Positions 14,503-23,002 are shown, counted from the stretch's first letter. The stretch: 26,151 bases of DNA from CAYYNP01 sp964472545 (GCA_964472545.1 CAYYNP010000123.1:1-26151); one strand, 5' to 3'. Notes: generated by a model from the letters alone, not told the origin. A program made the numbers and translations.

Positions 14503-16590
14503 ATGATGAAACTCGAAAACCTGCGAAATATCGGAATCTCCGCCCATATCGACTCGGGCAAGACCACGCTCAGCGAGCGGATACTCTTCTATGCGGGCCG
14601 TATCCACCGCATGCAGGAGGTCCATTGCCAGGGCGCGACCATGGACCATATGGACCTGGAGCGTGAGCGCGGCATCACCATCACCAGTGCTGCCACGTCG
14701 GTCGATTGGGACTCCGCCACGATCAACCTGATCGATACGCCCGGGCACGTCGATTTTACCGTCGAGGTGGAACGCAGCCTGCACGTGCTCGACGGGGCCG
14801 TACTGGTGCTCTGCGCGGTCGGCGGTGTGCAGGCCCAGTCGCTGACGATCGATCGGCAGATGCGGCGATATCAGGTGCCGCGATTGGCGTTTATCAACAA
14901 GATGGACCGAGCCGGGGCCGATCCGCAAGGCGTGACCGAGCAGTTGCGTTCGAAGCTCGGCTGCGACGCGGCGATGATGCAGATTCCCATCGGCTCGGAA
15001 GCGGACTTCCGCGGCGTGGTCGATCTGGTCTCGCAGGAAGCGGTCTATTTCGACGGCGACGGGGGCGAGGACGTCCGCCGCGAGGCGATTCCGGCCGAAT
15101 TGGCCGACGCAGCCCGCCAGGCACGCCACGAGATGCTCGAAGCGCTGGCAATGTACGACGACGAACTAATGGAACTCGTGCTCGGCGACGAAGAGATTCC
15201 CGAATCGCTGATCCACCGCACGATCGCTGCGGCCGTCGGGCAATTGGAGTTCACGCCGGTCTTTCTCGGCTCTGCCTTCCGCAACAAGGGCGTGCAGCCG
15301 CTGTTGGACGCCGTGGTTCGCTACTTGCCCTCGCCGCTGCAAACCAAGACCACGGCGTTCGCGCACGGCAATTCCGACGAGAAGGTGGCGTTGTGCAGCG
15401 ATCCGCAGGCCACGGCGGTGGCCATGGCGTTCAAGATCGTCGAGGACCCCTTTGGGGCGCTAACGTTCATGCGGGTCTATCAAGGCACGCTCGTCAAGGG
15501 CGACACCTACTACAACCAACGTACCGGCCGCAAGGCCCGGCTGAGCCGGATCGTGCGGATGCACGCCGACCAGCGCGAAGACGTCGACCGGGCGGTGGCC
15601 GGCGATATCGTGGCCGTGTTGGGCGTCGACTGCGCCAGCGGCGACACGTTCGCCGCCCGGCAGCGTTTCTGCACGCTCGAGAGCATGTTCGTGCCCGAGC
15701 CGGTGATCCGCATGTCGGTGGCCCCGATGGCCCGCGACGGCGCCGATCGGCTGGGCAAGGCGCTGCGGCGATTCCGGCGCGAAGACCCCACGTTCCAAGT
15801 GACCAACGACGAAGAGTCGGGCGAGACGCTGATCGCCGGCATGGGCGAGTTGCACCTGGAGATCTACGTGCAGCGAATCCGCCGCGAGTTTGGCGTCGAC
15901 GTCGAAGTCGGCCGTCCGAAGGTCAACTACCGCGAGGCCCCCACGCGATCGGCCGAGTTCAACGTTCGCCATCGCAAGCAGAACGGCGGCTCCGGCCAAT
16001 ACGCCCACGTGGTGGGCATGCTCGACGTGCTTTCGCACGATGCCGACGAGACGTTCCTGTTCGAGGATAGCGTCACCGGCGGCCGGATTCCCAAGGAGTA
16101 CATCCCGGCGGTCGAGAAGGGTTTTCGCCGCGGCATCCAGAAGGGCCCGGTGGCCGGCTACCCGGTCGTGGGGCTGCACGTGAAGCTCGACGACGGCTCG
16201 TATCACGAGGTCGACAGTTCCGAGATGGCCTTTCGCACTTGTGCCCATACGGCCATGCGCGAGACGTTCGCCCGCACGCGGCCGGTGTTGCTCGAACCGG
16301 TGATGAAGATCGAGATCGAGTGCCCCACGCAATTCCAAGGCACGGTGGTCGGCCATCTCGCTTCCCGCCGCGCCGTGGTCCACGCCACCGAGTTGCTCGG
16401 CCCGATCACGCGGATCGAAGGCGAAGTGCCGCTGTCGGAGATCTTCGGCTACAGCACCACGCTGCGCAGCCTGACCCAAGGCCAAGGCACGTTCACGATG
16501 GAATTCGCCCGCTACAAGCGCCTGCCGGGCACACTGGCGGAGCAGGTGATCGCCGATCGCAAAGAGGCGCAGCCGGCGGGGGCCGTTTAG
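14503..16590 (+). CDS. fusA: Elongation factor G, spdEFG1 / mitochondrial EFG1-like type
   Basis: The 695-aa GTPase drives ribosomal translocation. G1 is AHIDSGKTT at about 14-22, G2 is RERGITI, G3 is DTPGH, G4 is NKMDRAGAD and G5 is GSAF. The beginning NLRNIGISAHIDSGKTTLSE, with HIDSGKTT instead of HIDAGKTT, and the following GRI...EVHCQGATMDHMDLERERGITI correspond to mitochondrial EF-G1 and its bacterial relatives (spdEFG1 of spirochaetes, planctomycetes and some Deltaproteobacteria). Later landmarks are AFKIVEDPFGALTFMRVYQG, ETLIAGMGELHLEIYVQRI (domain III) and RKQNGGSGQYAHVVG (domain IV). The frame is open to 14338, but residues before 14503 are unlike any EF-G. Two consecutive ATGs (14503 and 14506) are possible starts, and neither has a strong Shine-Dalgarno sequence. 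The length fits the family. Confidence 0.95.
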   Translation: MMKLENLRNIGISAHIDSGKTTLSERILFYAGRIHRMQEVHCQGATMDHMDLERERGITITSAATSVDWDSATINLIDTPGHVDFTVEVERSLHVLDGAVLVLCAVGGVQAQSLTIDRQMRRYQVPRLAFINKMDRAGADPQGVTEQLRSKLGCDAAMMQIPIGSEADFRGVVDLVSQEAVYFDGDGGEDVRREAIPAELADAARQARHEMLEALAMYDDELMELVLGDEEIPESLIHRTIAAAVGQLEFTPVFLGSAFRNKGVQPLLDAVVRYLPSPLQTKTTAFAHGNSDEKVALCSDPQATAVAMAFKIVEDPFGALTFMRVYQGTLVKGDTYYNQRTGRKARLSRIVRMHADQREDVDRAVAGDIVAVLGVDCASGDTFAARQRFCTLESMFVPEPVIRMSVAPMARDGADRLGKALRRFRREDPTFQVTNDEESGETLIAGMGELHLEIYVQRIRREFGVDVEVGRPKVNYREAPTRSAEFNVRHRKQNGGSGQYAHVVGMLDVLSHDADETFLFEDSVTGGRIPKEYIPAVEKGFRRGIQKGPVAGYPVVGLHVKLDDGSYHEVDSSEMAFRTCAHTAMRETFARTRPVLLEPVMKIEIECPTQFQGTVVGHLASRRAVVHATELLGPITRIEGEVPLSEIFGYSTTLRSLTQGQGTFTMEFARYKRLPGTLAEQVIADRKEAQPAGAV

Positions 16591-16677
16591 GGGCGCGATT
16601 CGCGCTGCGAAGCCGGGCGGGATCGAGTACAATTGGGCGAGCGGCGACTACTTGCTTCAACAGTAGGAGGGTCAGCG

Positions 16678-16911
16678 ATGCCCGAGTTCGACCGAATCAC
16701 GTCCGATCCGTCGAAGATGAACGGTCAGCCCTGCATCCGCGGAATGCGGCTGACGGTCCGCCGCGTGCTGGAGGCCTTGGCGACGTACCCCGACCGCGAG
16801 GAGTTGCGGGCGGAATACCCGGAACTCGAGGACGAGGACATCCGCCAGGCGCTGGAATACGCCGCGGCGAGCCTCGATGACAGGGTGGTCGAATTACGGC
16901 CGGTCCGATGA
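16678..16911 (+). CDS. DUF433 antitoxin
   Basis: The 77-aa product has the DUF433 (PF04255) pattern: DRITSDPSKMNGQPCIRGMR at 5-24, then LTVRRVLEALATYPDREEL and EDEDIRQALEYAAASLDD. The fold is a small helix-turn-helix antitoxin. AGGAGGG lies 7 nt before ATG 16678. Its stop codon overlaps the start of the next gene (ATGA), the usual antitoxin-first arrangement. It presumably binds and neutralises the downstream PIN-like protein and represses its own promoter. There are 87 nt between fusA and this gene. Confidence 0.9.
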   Translation: MPEFDRITSDPSKMNGQPCIRGMRLTVRRVLEALATYPDREELRAEYPELEDEDIRQALEYAAASLDDRVVELRPVR

Positions 16912-17276
16912 AGCTGTTGTTGGATCAAGGGTTGCCCCGCAGCGCGGTTGACCACCTGGCTGCAATCGGGATTGCCGCCGAACACGTGGGTGACTTGGAC
17001 ATGGCAACGGCGACCGATGCTCGTGTTCTGGAGGCCGCACGGCAGCGGAGAGCCATCGTCGTTACGCTCGATTCCGACTTCCACGCGCTGTTGGCAACCT
17101 CCCGTGCGGTGAACCCGTCCGTCGTGCGTATCCGCATCGAAGGTCTCAAAGGCGATTCGTTGGCGACGATCCTTCAGCGTGTGTTGAGCGTGGCCGTCAC
17201 GGACCTGGACGCTGGGGCCGTCGTCTCCGTCACCATCGACAGGATTCGCGTTCGTCGACTCCCAATTGGCGAGTAG
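16908..17276 (+). CDS. DUF5615 PIN-like toxin
   Basis: The 122-aa product matches the DUF5615 (PF18480) PIN-like family, related to VapC and Mut7-C RNases. It begins MKLLLDQGLPRSAVDHL, with the first conserved aspartate at D6, continues with HVGDLDMATATDARVLEAARQ at about 26-46, and has VVTLDSDFHALL at about 52-63, carrying the second acidic cluster. These acidic residues would coordinate the metal of a ribonuclease. It overlaps the DUF433 gene by 4 nt. No internal damage is visible, so the module looks intact. Toxicity of DUF5615 proteins is inferred from family and context. Confidence 0.88.
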   Translation: MKLLLDQGLPRSAVDHLAAIGIAAEHVGDLDMATATDARVLEAARQRRAIVVTLDSDFHALLATSRAVNPSVVRIRIEGLKGDSLATILQRVLSVAVTDLDAGAVVSVTIDRIRVRRLPIGE

Positions 17277-17426
17277 CGGCACGTGGCTGCGCGTGCAACG
17301 TAACACAGACCGCAAGGTGGCCCAACGGTTGCGTATTCGACGGCGGGGGGGCAGAATGCCAGCAGGCGACGCGACGTCGGTCGCGCGGTCCTGGGTGAGA
17401 CCGACCCGCGAACGGGAGATGCCATC

Positions 17427-18701
17427 ATGAAACGGCGTGTATTGCTGCTGGGGCTCGTGCTGGCTTTGGGTTTCCCGAACGCCGGACCGTCCGCGGACCG
17501 ACCGCCGCTGACGCCGGCCGACGGCACCGTCACGCGGCAGCCCGACGATCAACCGGCCTTGCACGTCTTCGATGGAAGACCCTCCAGGACGCTTGCCCGA
17601 GCGGCGGAGGCATGGGAGCGCGGCCCGTTCGACGCCAAGTCGTTCGTTTCGCGCTGCCGCAAGCAGCGTACCGAGGAGGGTTCCAGGGTCGTCATCACCA
17701 GCGTTGTCTGGCTCCGCGGACGCGTGCAAGGTGACGGGGGTTGGGGCTTTGCCAATCGCAACTGGCTCTCGCGGGGCTTCGCCAATCCGGGAAACGACCC
17801 GTCGCGCGTTCGGGCGACCGCGTTGGCGCTGCTGGCGATGGCCGGCAACGGACGGTACCGCTACACGGGCGAGTACGGCCGGGCGGTGCGCCGCGGCGTC
17901 ACCTTCCTGGGCAGCGAAATGAAGGTCGGGCGTCACGGGGTCGACGCCCGGGGCGAAGACGGCGACATGGTCTCGCACGCCATGGCCACGATCCTCTTCT
18001 GCAGCCTCGTACAGGTCAACAAAGATCGGCGGCTGAAGGCGACGGCCGAGGCGATGGTCGAGTTCATCGAGCATACGCAGCACGCCACTACCGGCGGCTG
18101 GGGGCGGCAACCGAACGCGGCGGCGGATACCGTGGTCACCGGCTGGCAGATGATGGCCCTGGAATCGACACGTCGGGCCGGCTTGAGCGTTTCTGCCGAA
18201 ACGTATCGCAAGGCGGCCGGGTTCTTCGATCGCGTGCAAATCGCCGACGGTGCGTATTACGCCCGTGCCGAGGGCGGCCGAGACGCGCCGGTCCGCGATG
18301 CCACCGCCACCGCCATGGGGCTCTTGTCTCGAAGCTTCCTCGGCTGGAAACCGGAGCGAGAAGCCATGCGACAGGGCATCGCGTACCTGAACGAGATCGG
18401 CCCGCAGACGGCCGACGTACAGTTCACGTTCGTCGGCACCGTATTGCTGCAACAACGCGACGACGGCGAGGACTGGGAACGATGGATGATACGGATGCGC
18501 AAGAGCGTTATCGGGGCCCAGGTCCACGAAGGCGTCGAACGCGGCAGTTGGTTCGATGCCGACGAGGTCCAAGCTGCCCGCGGCGGGCGGCTCTATCAGA
18601 CGGCGCTCAGCGCCATGTCGCTGGCCGTTTACTACCGACACTTGCCGTTGTACGAGCGAGACCCGCAGCACGACGGCGATCGTACTCTGCGGCCGAAATA
18701 G
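17427..18701 (+). CDS. Secreted alpha-alpha toroid (terpene cyclase/prenyltransferase-fold) protein
   Basis: The 424-aa product has a signal peptide (MKRRVLLLGLVLALGFPNAGPSA). The rest shows repeated helical motifs typical of terpenoid-cyclase or prenyltransferase alpha-alpha barrels: DGGWGFAN at about 110, GDMVSHAMATILFCSL, TGGWGRQPNAAADTVVTGWQMMAL, AYYARAEGGRDAPVRDATATAMGLLSR and GRLYQTALSAMSLAVYYRHLPLY. The DxDD motif of squalene-hopene cyclases is not seen, so cyclase activity is doubtful. Related exported proteins of unknown function are common in planctomycetes. GGGAG 8 nt before ATG 17427 supports the start. Transcription probably begins in the 150-nt gap after the toxin gene, and two small membrane-protein genes follow. 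Confidence 0.75.
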   Translation: MKRRVLLLGLVLALGFPNAGPSADRPPLTPADGTVTRQPDDQPALHVFDGRPSRTLARAAEAWERGPFDAKSFVSRCRKQRTEEGSRVVITSVVWLRGRVQGDGGWGFANRNWLSRGFANPGNDPSRVRATALALLAMAGNGRYRYTGEYGRAVRRGVTFLGSEMKVGRHGVDARGEDGDMVSHAMATILFCSLVQVNKDRRLKATAEAMVEFIEHTQHATTGGWGRQPNAAADTVVTGWQMMALESTRRAGLSVSAETYRKAAGFFDRVQIADGAYYARAEGGRDAPVRDATATAMGLLSRSFLGWKPEREAMRQGIAYLNEIGPQTADVQFTFVGTVLLQQRDDGEDWERWMIRMRKSVIGAQVHEGVERGSWFDADEVQAARGGRLYQTALSAMSLAVYYRHLPLYERDPQHDGDRTLRPK

Positions 18702-18723
18702 GCGGCAAGGAAAACAGGCAGCA

Positions 18724-19173
18724 ATGAAAAGCCCGGGCGTACCACGAAGAGCCACAAACATGGACTGGATTGTCGAACTCATCGAGCCCTTCTTCGGCCT
18801 CTTGAGACTGGGCTTCGTCGTTGTGCTGCTCGGCGTGGCGATCGTGTGTCTGGTCGATCTGATCAAGCGGCTGCGCGCCGGCCGCGTGCAGTTCGCGTTG
18901 AGGCATCTCTTCGTGCTGACGCTGATCGCCGCGCATGCCGGATCGATCGCTGCGGTTGCCAGAGCGCTGCGTCCGGAGAGCGGGGCGCTGCAAGGGGCAT
19001 CCGATTGGGTCGCGGTCCCCATGCTGTTCTTGGTGCCCCTGTACGTGTTTGGCCCGGCTCTGCTGTTGCTCTGCTTCGGCGCTTACGAATGTTCCAAAGG
19101 CCGCCCTTACTATCTGCTGGTGGCCCTGCTCTACCTGTTGGCCTTCAAGGGCATGGCGTCGTTGGCGGCCTGA
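18724..19173 (+). CDS. Small integral membrane protein, unknown function
   Basis: The product is 149 aa with about three hydrophobic segments: LLRLGFVVVLLGVAIVCLVDLI (about 26-47), a stretch around LFVLTLIAAHAGSIAAVA and a long C-terminal run VPMLFLVPLYVFGPALLLLCF followed by LLVALLYLLAFKGM. No family was recognised. The start is uncertain: ATG 18724 has AGG/AAGGAA upstream, while ATG 18760 (MDWIVELIEPFFG) also fits and would remove a polar 12-residue leader. It begins 22 nt after the toroid gene and ends 16 nt before the next small gene, so the three look like one operon. Confidence 0.65.
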   Translation: MKSPGVPRRATNMDWIVELIEPFFGLLRLGFVVVLLGVAIVCLVDLIKRLRAGRVQFALRHLFVLTLIAAHAGSIAAVARALRPESGALQGASDWVAVPMLFLVPLYVFGPALLLLCFGAYECSKGRPYYLLVALLYLLAFKGMASLAA

Positions 19174-19189
19174 CACGAAAGAGATTGCC

Positions 19190-19522
19190 ATGAACGACGA
19201 ATTCGAGGAACTCTCACGGATCGCGGCATCCGGATCGAAGGCCGCTTTTCCGCAGCGGGTGGATCGTGAGCGTCGCCTGCAAACCCGCTCCAGACGCATC
19301 CGCAAAACGTGCCGTTATACGATCCTGGCGGCCGGCATCGGGGCGTTTGCGTTGCTCTGGCTGGGCAGCAACGCAAACTCGAACTTCCTGATGGGGCTGG
19401 GATGCTTTCTGTTTCTGCCGACGTTGATCGCCGGAGCGGTGCTGTTCTTCATGGGCGGATTGGCGCCCGGACGGACAAGCGTAGTGCTATCACGCCGTGA
19501 GCGGGATCTGTTGGACAAGTAG
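19190..19522 (+). CDS. Small membrane protein with two transmembrane helices, unknown function
   Basis: The 110-aa product has a charged N-terminal 42 residues (basic run RERRLQTRSRRIRKTCR), two hydrophobic segments at about 43-58 (YTILAAGIGAFALLWL) and 65-88 (NFLMGLGCFLFLPTLIAGAVLF), and a polar tail RRERDLLDK. The start at ATG 19190 is chosen because it follows GAAAGAGA and begins the only plausible unit; the frame is open upstream only as an overlap with the previous gene. Family not recognised. Likely co-transcribed with the preceding gene. Confidence 0.65.
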   Translation: MNDEFEELSRIAASGSKAAFPQRVDRERRLQTRSRRIRKTCRYTILAAGIGAFALLWLGSNANSNFLMGLGCFLFLPTLIAGAVLFFMGGLAPGRTSVVLSRRERDLLDK

Positions 19523-19699
19523 AGCGCGCCCCTCAAAAGCCTCACGACGCCTACAAGCGGACCGGCAAAACACGGCCGCCCACGCTCCGTTGCGAACAGA
19601 CGTTGACCGATCTTGACACTCCCGGCGTGCGGAAGCAGTCTGGACGAATCTGCGGCAACACAACACGTATCGGGGCACGTTCGACAGCGGGGAGACATC

Positions 19700-20878
19700 A
19701 TGACGGCGGCACGGAGACTTCTCGGGCCTTTGCTGACATCACTGCTCCTTTGGGCGGTCCTGCTGCCGGCCCACGCGGCCGCGTTCGACTGGACCGTGGA
19801 GACGGTCGGCCCGATCACGTCCAGTTCGGGCCACCCGGTCGCGCTGGCGGTCGACAGCATCGGCACGCCACACATCGCCTACCACGTCCACCAGCCGTAC
19901 GACCTGATGTACGCCGTGCGAACCGGCGGCACGTGGGACGTCTCGACCGCTTACGCCACCGGCGACACGGGCTACTTCCCGTCGATGCAGATCGACGGCA
20001 ACGACCTGCCGCAGATCAGTTTCCAAAGCCGCGGCGGCGCCTGGGATTTGATGTTTGCCCGGCATGAAGGGGCAAGCTGGAACGTCGAGACGGTCGACGC
20101 CACCAACCGCACCGGCATCAGCACGTCGATGGCGCTCGACGCGGCCAACCGGCCCCACGTCGCCTATCACGACTGGACCGACGGACGGCTGAAGTACGCC
20201 TACTACGACGGCACCTGGCACGTCGAAGACCTCGCCGCGATCGGCCAGTCGCCGTTCAACTACGTCCCCCGGGCGCTTAGCCTGGTGCTGGACGACACGG
20301 ACCGGCCCCACGTGGTCTATCGCACCTCGCCCACCGCCGGCTCCGGGTCGACCGAATACGCCTTCCGCGACGCGTCCGGCTGGCAGACGGAGACGGTTGC
20401 CGAAGTGAGCAACGAAGGAAACTACTTCAGCCTCGAACTCGACGCGGCCAACCGCCCGCGGTTCAGTTTCTACGACGACCTGACCGACTTCGACCTGAAA
20501 TACGCCTACAAAGACACAACCTGGCACGTCGACACGGTCGACACGGCCGGCTCGGTGGGCCTCTATTCGTCGCTGGCCCTGGACGCCGACGGCCGGCCGT
20601 ACATCAGCTACATGGACGCCACCAACGGCGCCCTGAAGCTGGCCTCCTTCGAAGGCACCTGGCACACCGAAATCGTCGACGACCTGGCCTTCGGCAACGT
20701 CGGCCGTTACGGTTCGCTGGCGATCGACAACAACGGCAACGCGCATATCGGCTATATCGACGACGCGAACACGGCGATCCGCTACGCCACGGCTGCGGTG
20801 CCGGAGCCGTCGGTGTTGGTGTTGGCAGCTCTCTCACTGGCGGCCGTGGGAGGGTGGTGCGTTTGGCGGCGACGATGA
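19700..20878 (+). CDS. Exported propeller-repeat protein with PEP-CTERM sorting signal
   Basis: The product is 392 aa. Residues 1-28 are a signal peptide (MTAARRLLGPLLTSLLLWAV...). From about 30 to 360 come roughly seven repeats of about 48 residues with the pattern S-[LM]-x-L-D-A-x-x-R-P-H-x-x-Y-x-D followed by LKYAxxxGTWHxExVD, which suggests a beta-propeller. The C-terminus is a PEP-CTERM signal: VPEPSVLVLAALSLAAVGGWCVWRRR, that is PEP, a hydrophobic helix and an Arg-rich end. Known: such proteins are processed by an exosortase and anchored or released at the cell surface; no exosortase gene is in the window. GGGGAG 6 nt upstream sets the start at ATG 19700, although the frame is open further upstream. 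Confidence 0.85.
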   Translation: MTAARRLLGPLLTSLLLWAVLLPAHAAAFDWTVETVGPITSSSGHPVALAVDSIGTPHIAYHVHQPYDLMYAVRTGGTWDVSTAYATGDTGYFPSMQIDGNDLPQISFQSRGGAWDLMFARHEGASWNVETVDATNRTGISTSMALDAANRPHVAYHDWTDGRLKYAYYDGTWHVEDLAAIGQSPFNYVPRALSLVLDDTDRPHVVYRTSPTAGSGSTEYAFRDASGWQTETVAEVSNEGNYFSLELDAANRPRFSFYDDLTDFDLKYAYKDTTWHVDTVDTAGSVGLYSSLALDADGRPYISYMDATNGALKLASFEGTWHTEIVDDLAFGNVGRYGSLAIDNNGNAHIGYIDDANTAIRYATAAVPEPSVLVLAALSLAAVGGWCVWRRR

Positions 20879-21222
20879 AGGGGTAGGTGAACCGGCGGCT
20901 CCTGTTGTGGCGTACTTGGGCTCGTCATCGCCTTCACCTTCTATCGTTGTAGACCAAGCCCTCTTGCCTGCTGAAGATGGGCAGGAGACCTAGTCACACC
21001 CTCTTGCCGGGGCCGCTCCGCCTTGCCAAGGGCGGACCACTCGTGTCTCTTGCCAGTCGCGACTCATGAGAGGATAATCGGTCGTTCGATGTTTCTGGAA
21101 TTCACCTTCCGTTCTCCCATGGGAGGTCTCCGTGTTGCCGACACTGAACAGCACGCTGTCGCGAACGGCGTACGAAGGCGGTCTTGCGATAACCGTAGAC
21201 GAGTAGGAAGGGAGCCTCAGCA
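20879..21222. other. Intergenic region between the PEP-CTERM gene and the TTG-start gene
   Basis: These 344 nt contain no credible gene. One weak hairpin candidate is CCGCCTTGC/CAAGGGCGG near 21020-21045, with a bulge. The end contains the ribosome binding site of the next gene (GGAAGGGAG, 21206-21214). I see no convincing promoter hexamers. Confidence 0.5.
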
Positions 21223-21705
21223 TTGCGAGACGTGTCGATTGCAGAAGAGTTGGTCGCTAGGCACATGAGCGTCGTCCTCGCCGATGCTTCCGTCGGAGAC
21301 TCGATCGACGATTCTGACGCCTGTCGTGACCTTCTTGCGGCCCTTCAGTTCTTCCTGCCGGAGGTCCTTGGCGAGATCCACAAGGAATGGAAGCTGGGAG
21401 AAGGCCTCGACGGCATCTACTCTGCGATTGCGAAGAAGACGGCCGACCACGAATTCGAGATCATTGGCCTGTGTTGTCTCATCTCAGATCAGACTGTGAC
21501 TCCGCTTCATCTTTGCCTCCAGGTTTCCCCGTCAGCCGAGTGCGTCACATGGGTTGACTGCAGATTGGGCGAACAGACCGGCACTGGGATCCGTCGCGAA
21601 CCGTACGGTTCCTCCAAGGTCCACCGTACGATGTTGCACGTCGTCCAACGACTCGATTCTATTGACTGGTTCTATCATGTCGGCTATGGCAAGCGAACGG
21701 AGTGA
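21223..21705 (+). CDS. Unknown 160-aa protein with TTG start
   Basis: The product is not recognised. It looks soluble, with a helical N-terminal half (RDVSIAEELVARHMSVVLAD, then ACRDLLAALQFFLPEVLGEIHKEW) and a strand-rich second half that ends in SIDWFYHVGYGKRTE. It holds several cysteines (GLCCLIS, LCLQV, ECVTWVDCR). The frame begins at TTG 21223, which has GGGAG at a spacing of 8 nt; GTG 21232 is the alternative and has a worse distance. Codon use seems somewhat less GC-biased than in its neighbours, which hints at transfer but was not measured. A hairpin terminator follows it. Size and isolation would suit an immunity-type or accessory protein, but nothing in the sequence proves this. Confidence 0.6.
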   Translation: MRDVSIAEELVARHMSVVLADASVGDSIDDSDACRDLLAALQFFLPEVLGEIHKEWKLGEGLDGIYSAIAKKTADHEFEIIGLCCLISDQTVTPLHLCLQVSPSAECVTWVDCRLGEQTGTGIRREPYGSSKVHRTMLHVVQRLDSIDWFYHVGYGKRTE

Positions 21706-21720
21706 ATCGAGTTGAGCAGC

Positions 21721-21743
21721 GGCAAGCCACGCGACGGCTTGCC
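21721..21743 (+). terminator. Hairpin terminator after the TTG-start gene
   Basis: GGCAAGCC and GGCTTGCC form a perfect 8-bp stem around the 7-nt loop ACGCGAC, 15 nt after the stop codon. A modest T-rich stretch (GTTGTTTC) follows. This fits a weak intrinsic terminator. Confidence 0.5.
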
Positions 21744-21886
21744 TCGCGTTGTTTCAAGCCTCGACACGGGCACCACCACGCCCGCACATTCGTCACTTCC
21801 CTCTCTTGCGGAATCCTCCCTTTGGCGGTCGTAAGCTATGTTTCCTACGGGAAGCGCATCGCCAACGCAAGTCCGGGAGGTGAACG

Positions 21887-22972
21887 ATGATCGAGATGAG
21901 CCCTTTCTATGCCCACGATTCGTCGGTCGGGCCGGTCTTCGATGTGGCGACGTGGTCGCGGGGGAAGGCCGTGTGGATGGCGGGCGCTTGCCTGATCGGC
22001 GGGATCGTGTTCGCCACCGCGGCAGTTTACGCGTTGAGCCCGGGGTTGTTCTTCGAGAAGCCGCCGGAGTGGCTGGGGGAGTTCAACGAGAACTTGCGGG
22101 AGTGGAAGGCCGACTATCCTTGGGCGACGTACGCCGGGATCGGCGTGGCGGCCCTGTTCGGCCTGGGCGCATTGGCCGGGGCGTTTACGAGCATCGCCGA
22201 TTGCATCGAAAGCGATTACTATTTCCGGGCGGGTCCCGGCGGGATCTCGTTTCGCGTGCCAAACGGCCTGGACTTCAGCCGCTTCTGCCTGGCCACGCGG
22301 GTCCTCGAATTGGACCTCTCGCACGACGAGATTGCCGATTGGACGATCGTCCAGCACAAGCAGCTTGGGGCGCTGTCGCGCGACGCGGGGAACATCTCGG
22401 CCCATCTGAAGATCCGCACCGTGGCGGGCAAGAAGCACGAGTTCTTGCTGGACTGCTTCCGCGAACCGGCGAGAATCATCGACCAGAAGATCAAGGACGC
22501 CATGCAGATGGTGCCGGCCAACTTCGGCCCCGACGACGCGCCGCCGCCCGAAGTGCCCTCTCGTACGGCCACGACCGTCGGAGGCCGCCAGCGGTTCGAG
22601 GCGATCTCTACGGCGCTGGGCGACCTGCTTGGCGGCACCGACCCGGATGCGGCCGTGATCGTGAGCGATCCGGCGACGAACAAGTTCGTGCAGTTTGCCA
22701 GCGTCGAGAATCAACTGCTTTTCGATCTGCCCTCGCAAACGCTCGACGAAACCGAGATGCTCCGCGCCACGGAGTTCTTCGACCGGCTCGGCTCCGAGAT
22801 CCAACAGTATCATTTGCTCGACGCGCCCGGCGGTATCGGCGTGGCCACGCAGCGGTCTTTCCAATTGAACCTGGCCCACGACGTGCAGCAGGCTGCCACG
22901 CTGGTCGCGGCCGTTTTCGAGGCCGTCTATCGCGTGCCGGCCGATGCGGCGCTGGTCGTGGAACGGATGTAG
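21887..22972 (+). CDS. Membrane-anchored protein with cytoplasmic C-terminal domain, unknown function
   Basis: The 361-aa product has two transmembrane segments, about 28-50 (AVWMAGACLIGGIVFATAAVYAL) and 83-103 (YAGIGVAALFGLGALAGAFTS), separated by a short polar loop. After DCIESDYYFRAGPGGISFRVPNG comes a PH-like or photosystem-like small domain, then a proline-rich linker (DDAPPPEVPSRT) at about 217-228 and a C-terminal alpha/beta domain (LLGGTDPDAAVIVSDPATNKFVQF, ending DAALVVERM). The C-terminal domain may be a ligand-binding module; I do not recognise it securely. GGGAGGTGAACG before ATG 21887 gives a strong start. It stands alone in the plus-strand series. Confidence 0.65.
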   Translation: MIEMSPFYAHDSSVGPVFDVATWSRGKAVWMAGACLIGGIVFATAAVYALSPGLFFEKPPEWLGEFNENLREWKADYPWATYAGIGVAALFGLGALAGAFTSIADCIESDYYFRAGPGGISFRVPNGLDFSRFCLATRVLELDLSHDEIADWTIVQHKQLGALSRDAGNISAHLKIRTVAGKKHEFLLDCFREPARIIDQKIKDAMQMVPANFGPDDAPPPEVPSRTATTVGGRQRFEAISTALGDLLGGTDPDAAVIVSDPATNKFVQFASVENQLLFDLPSQTLDETEMLRATEFFDRLGSEIQQYHLLDAPGGIGVATQRSFQLNLAHDVQQAATLVAAVFEAVYRVPADAALVVERM

Positions 22973-23002
22973 GAAGAGAACGGGACCTCACTGATATTGA
23001 TG

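Noticed and set aside
14205..14567. Minus-strand ORF over the fusA leader and start
   Set aside because: It runs antisense into the conserved G1 region of fusA and has no recognisable features.
16593..16605. GCGCGA-T-TCGCGC palindrome after fusA as a terminator
   Set aside because: The loop would be only one base and there is no T-tract; it is likely chance in GC-rich DNA.
16725..19022. 765-aa minus-strand ORF
   Set aside because: It is antisense to the toxin-antitoxin pair, the toroid gene and a membrane protein gene, all of which have start signals and recognisable families or topology.
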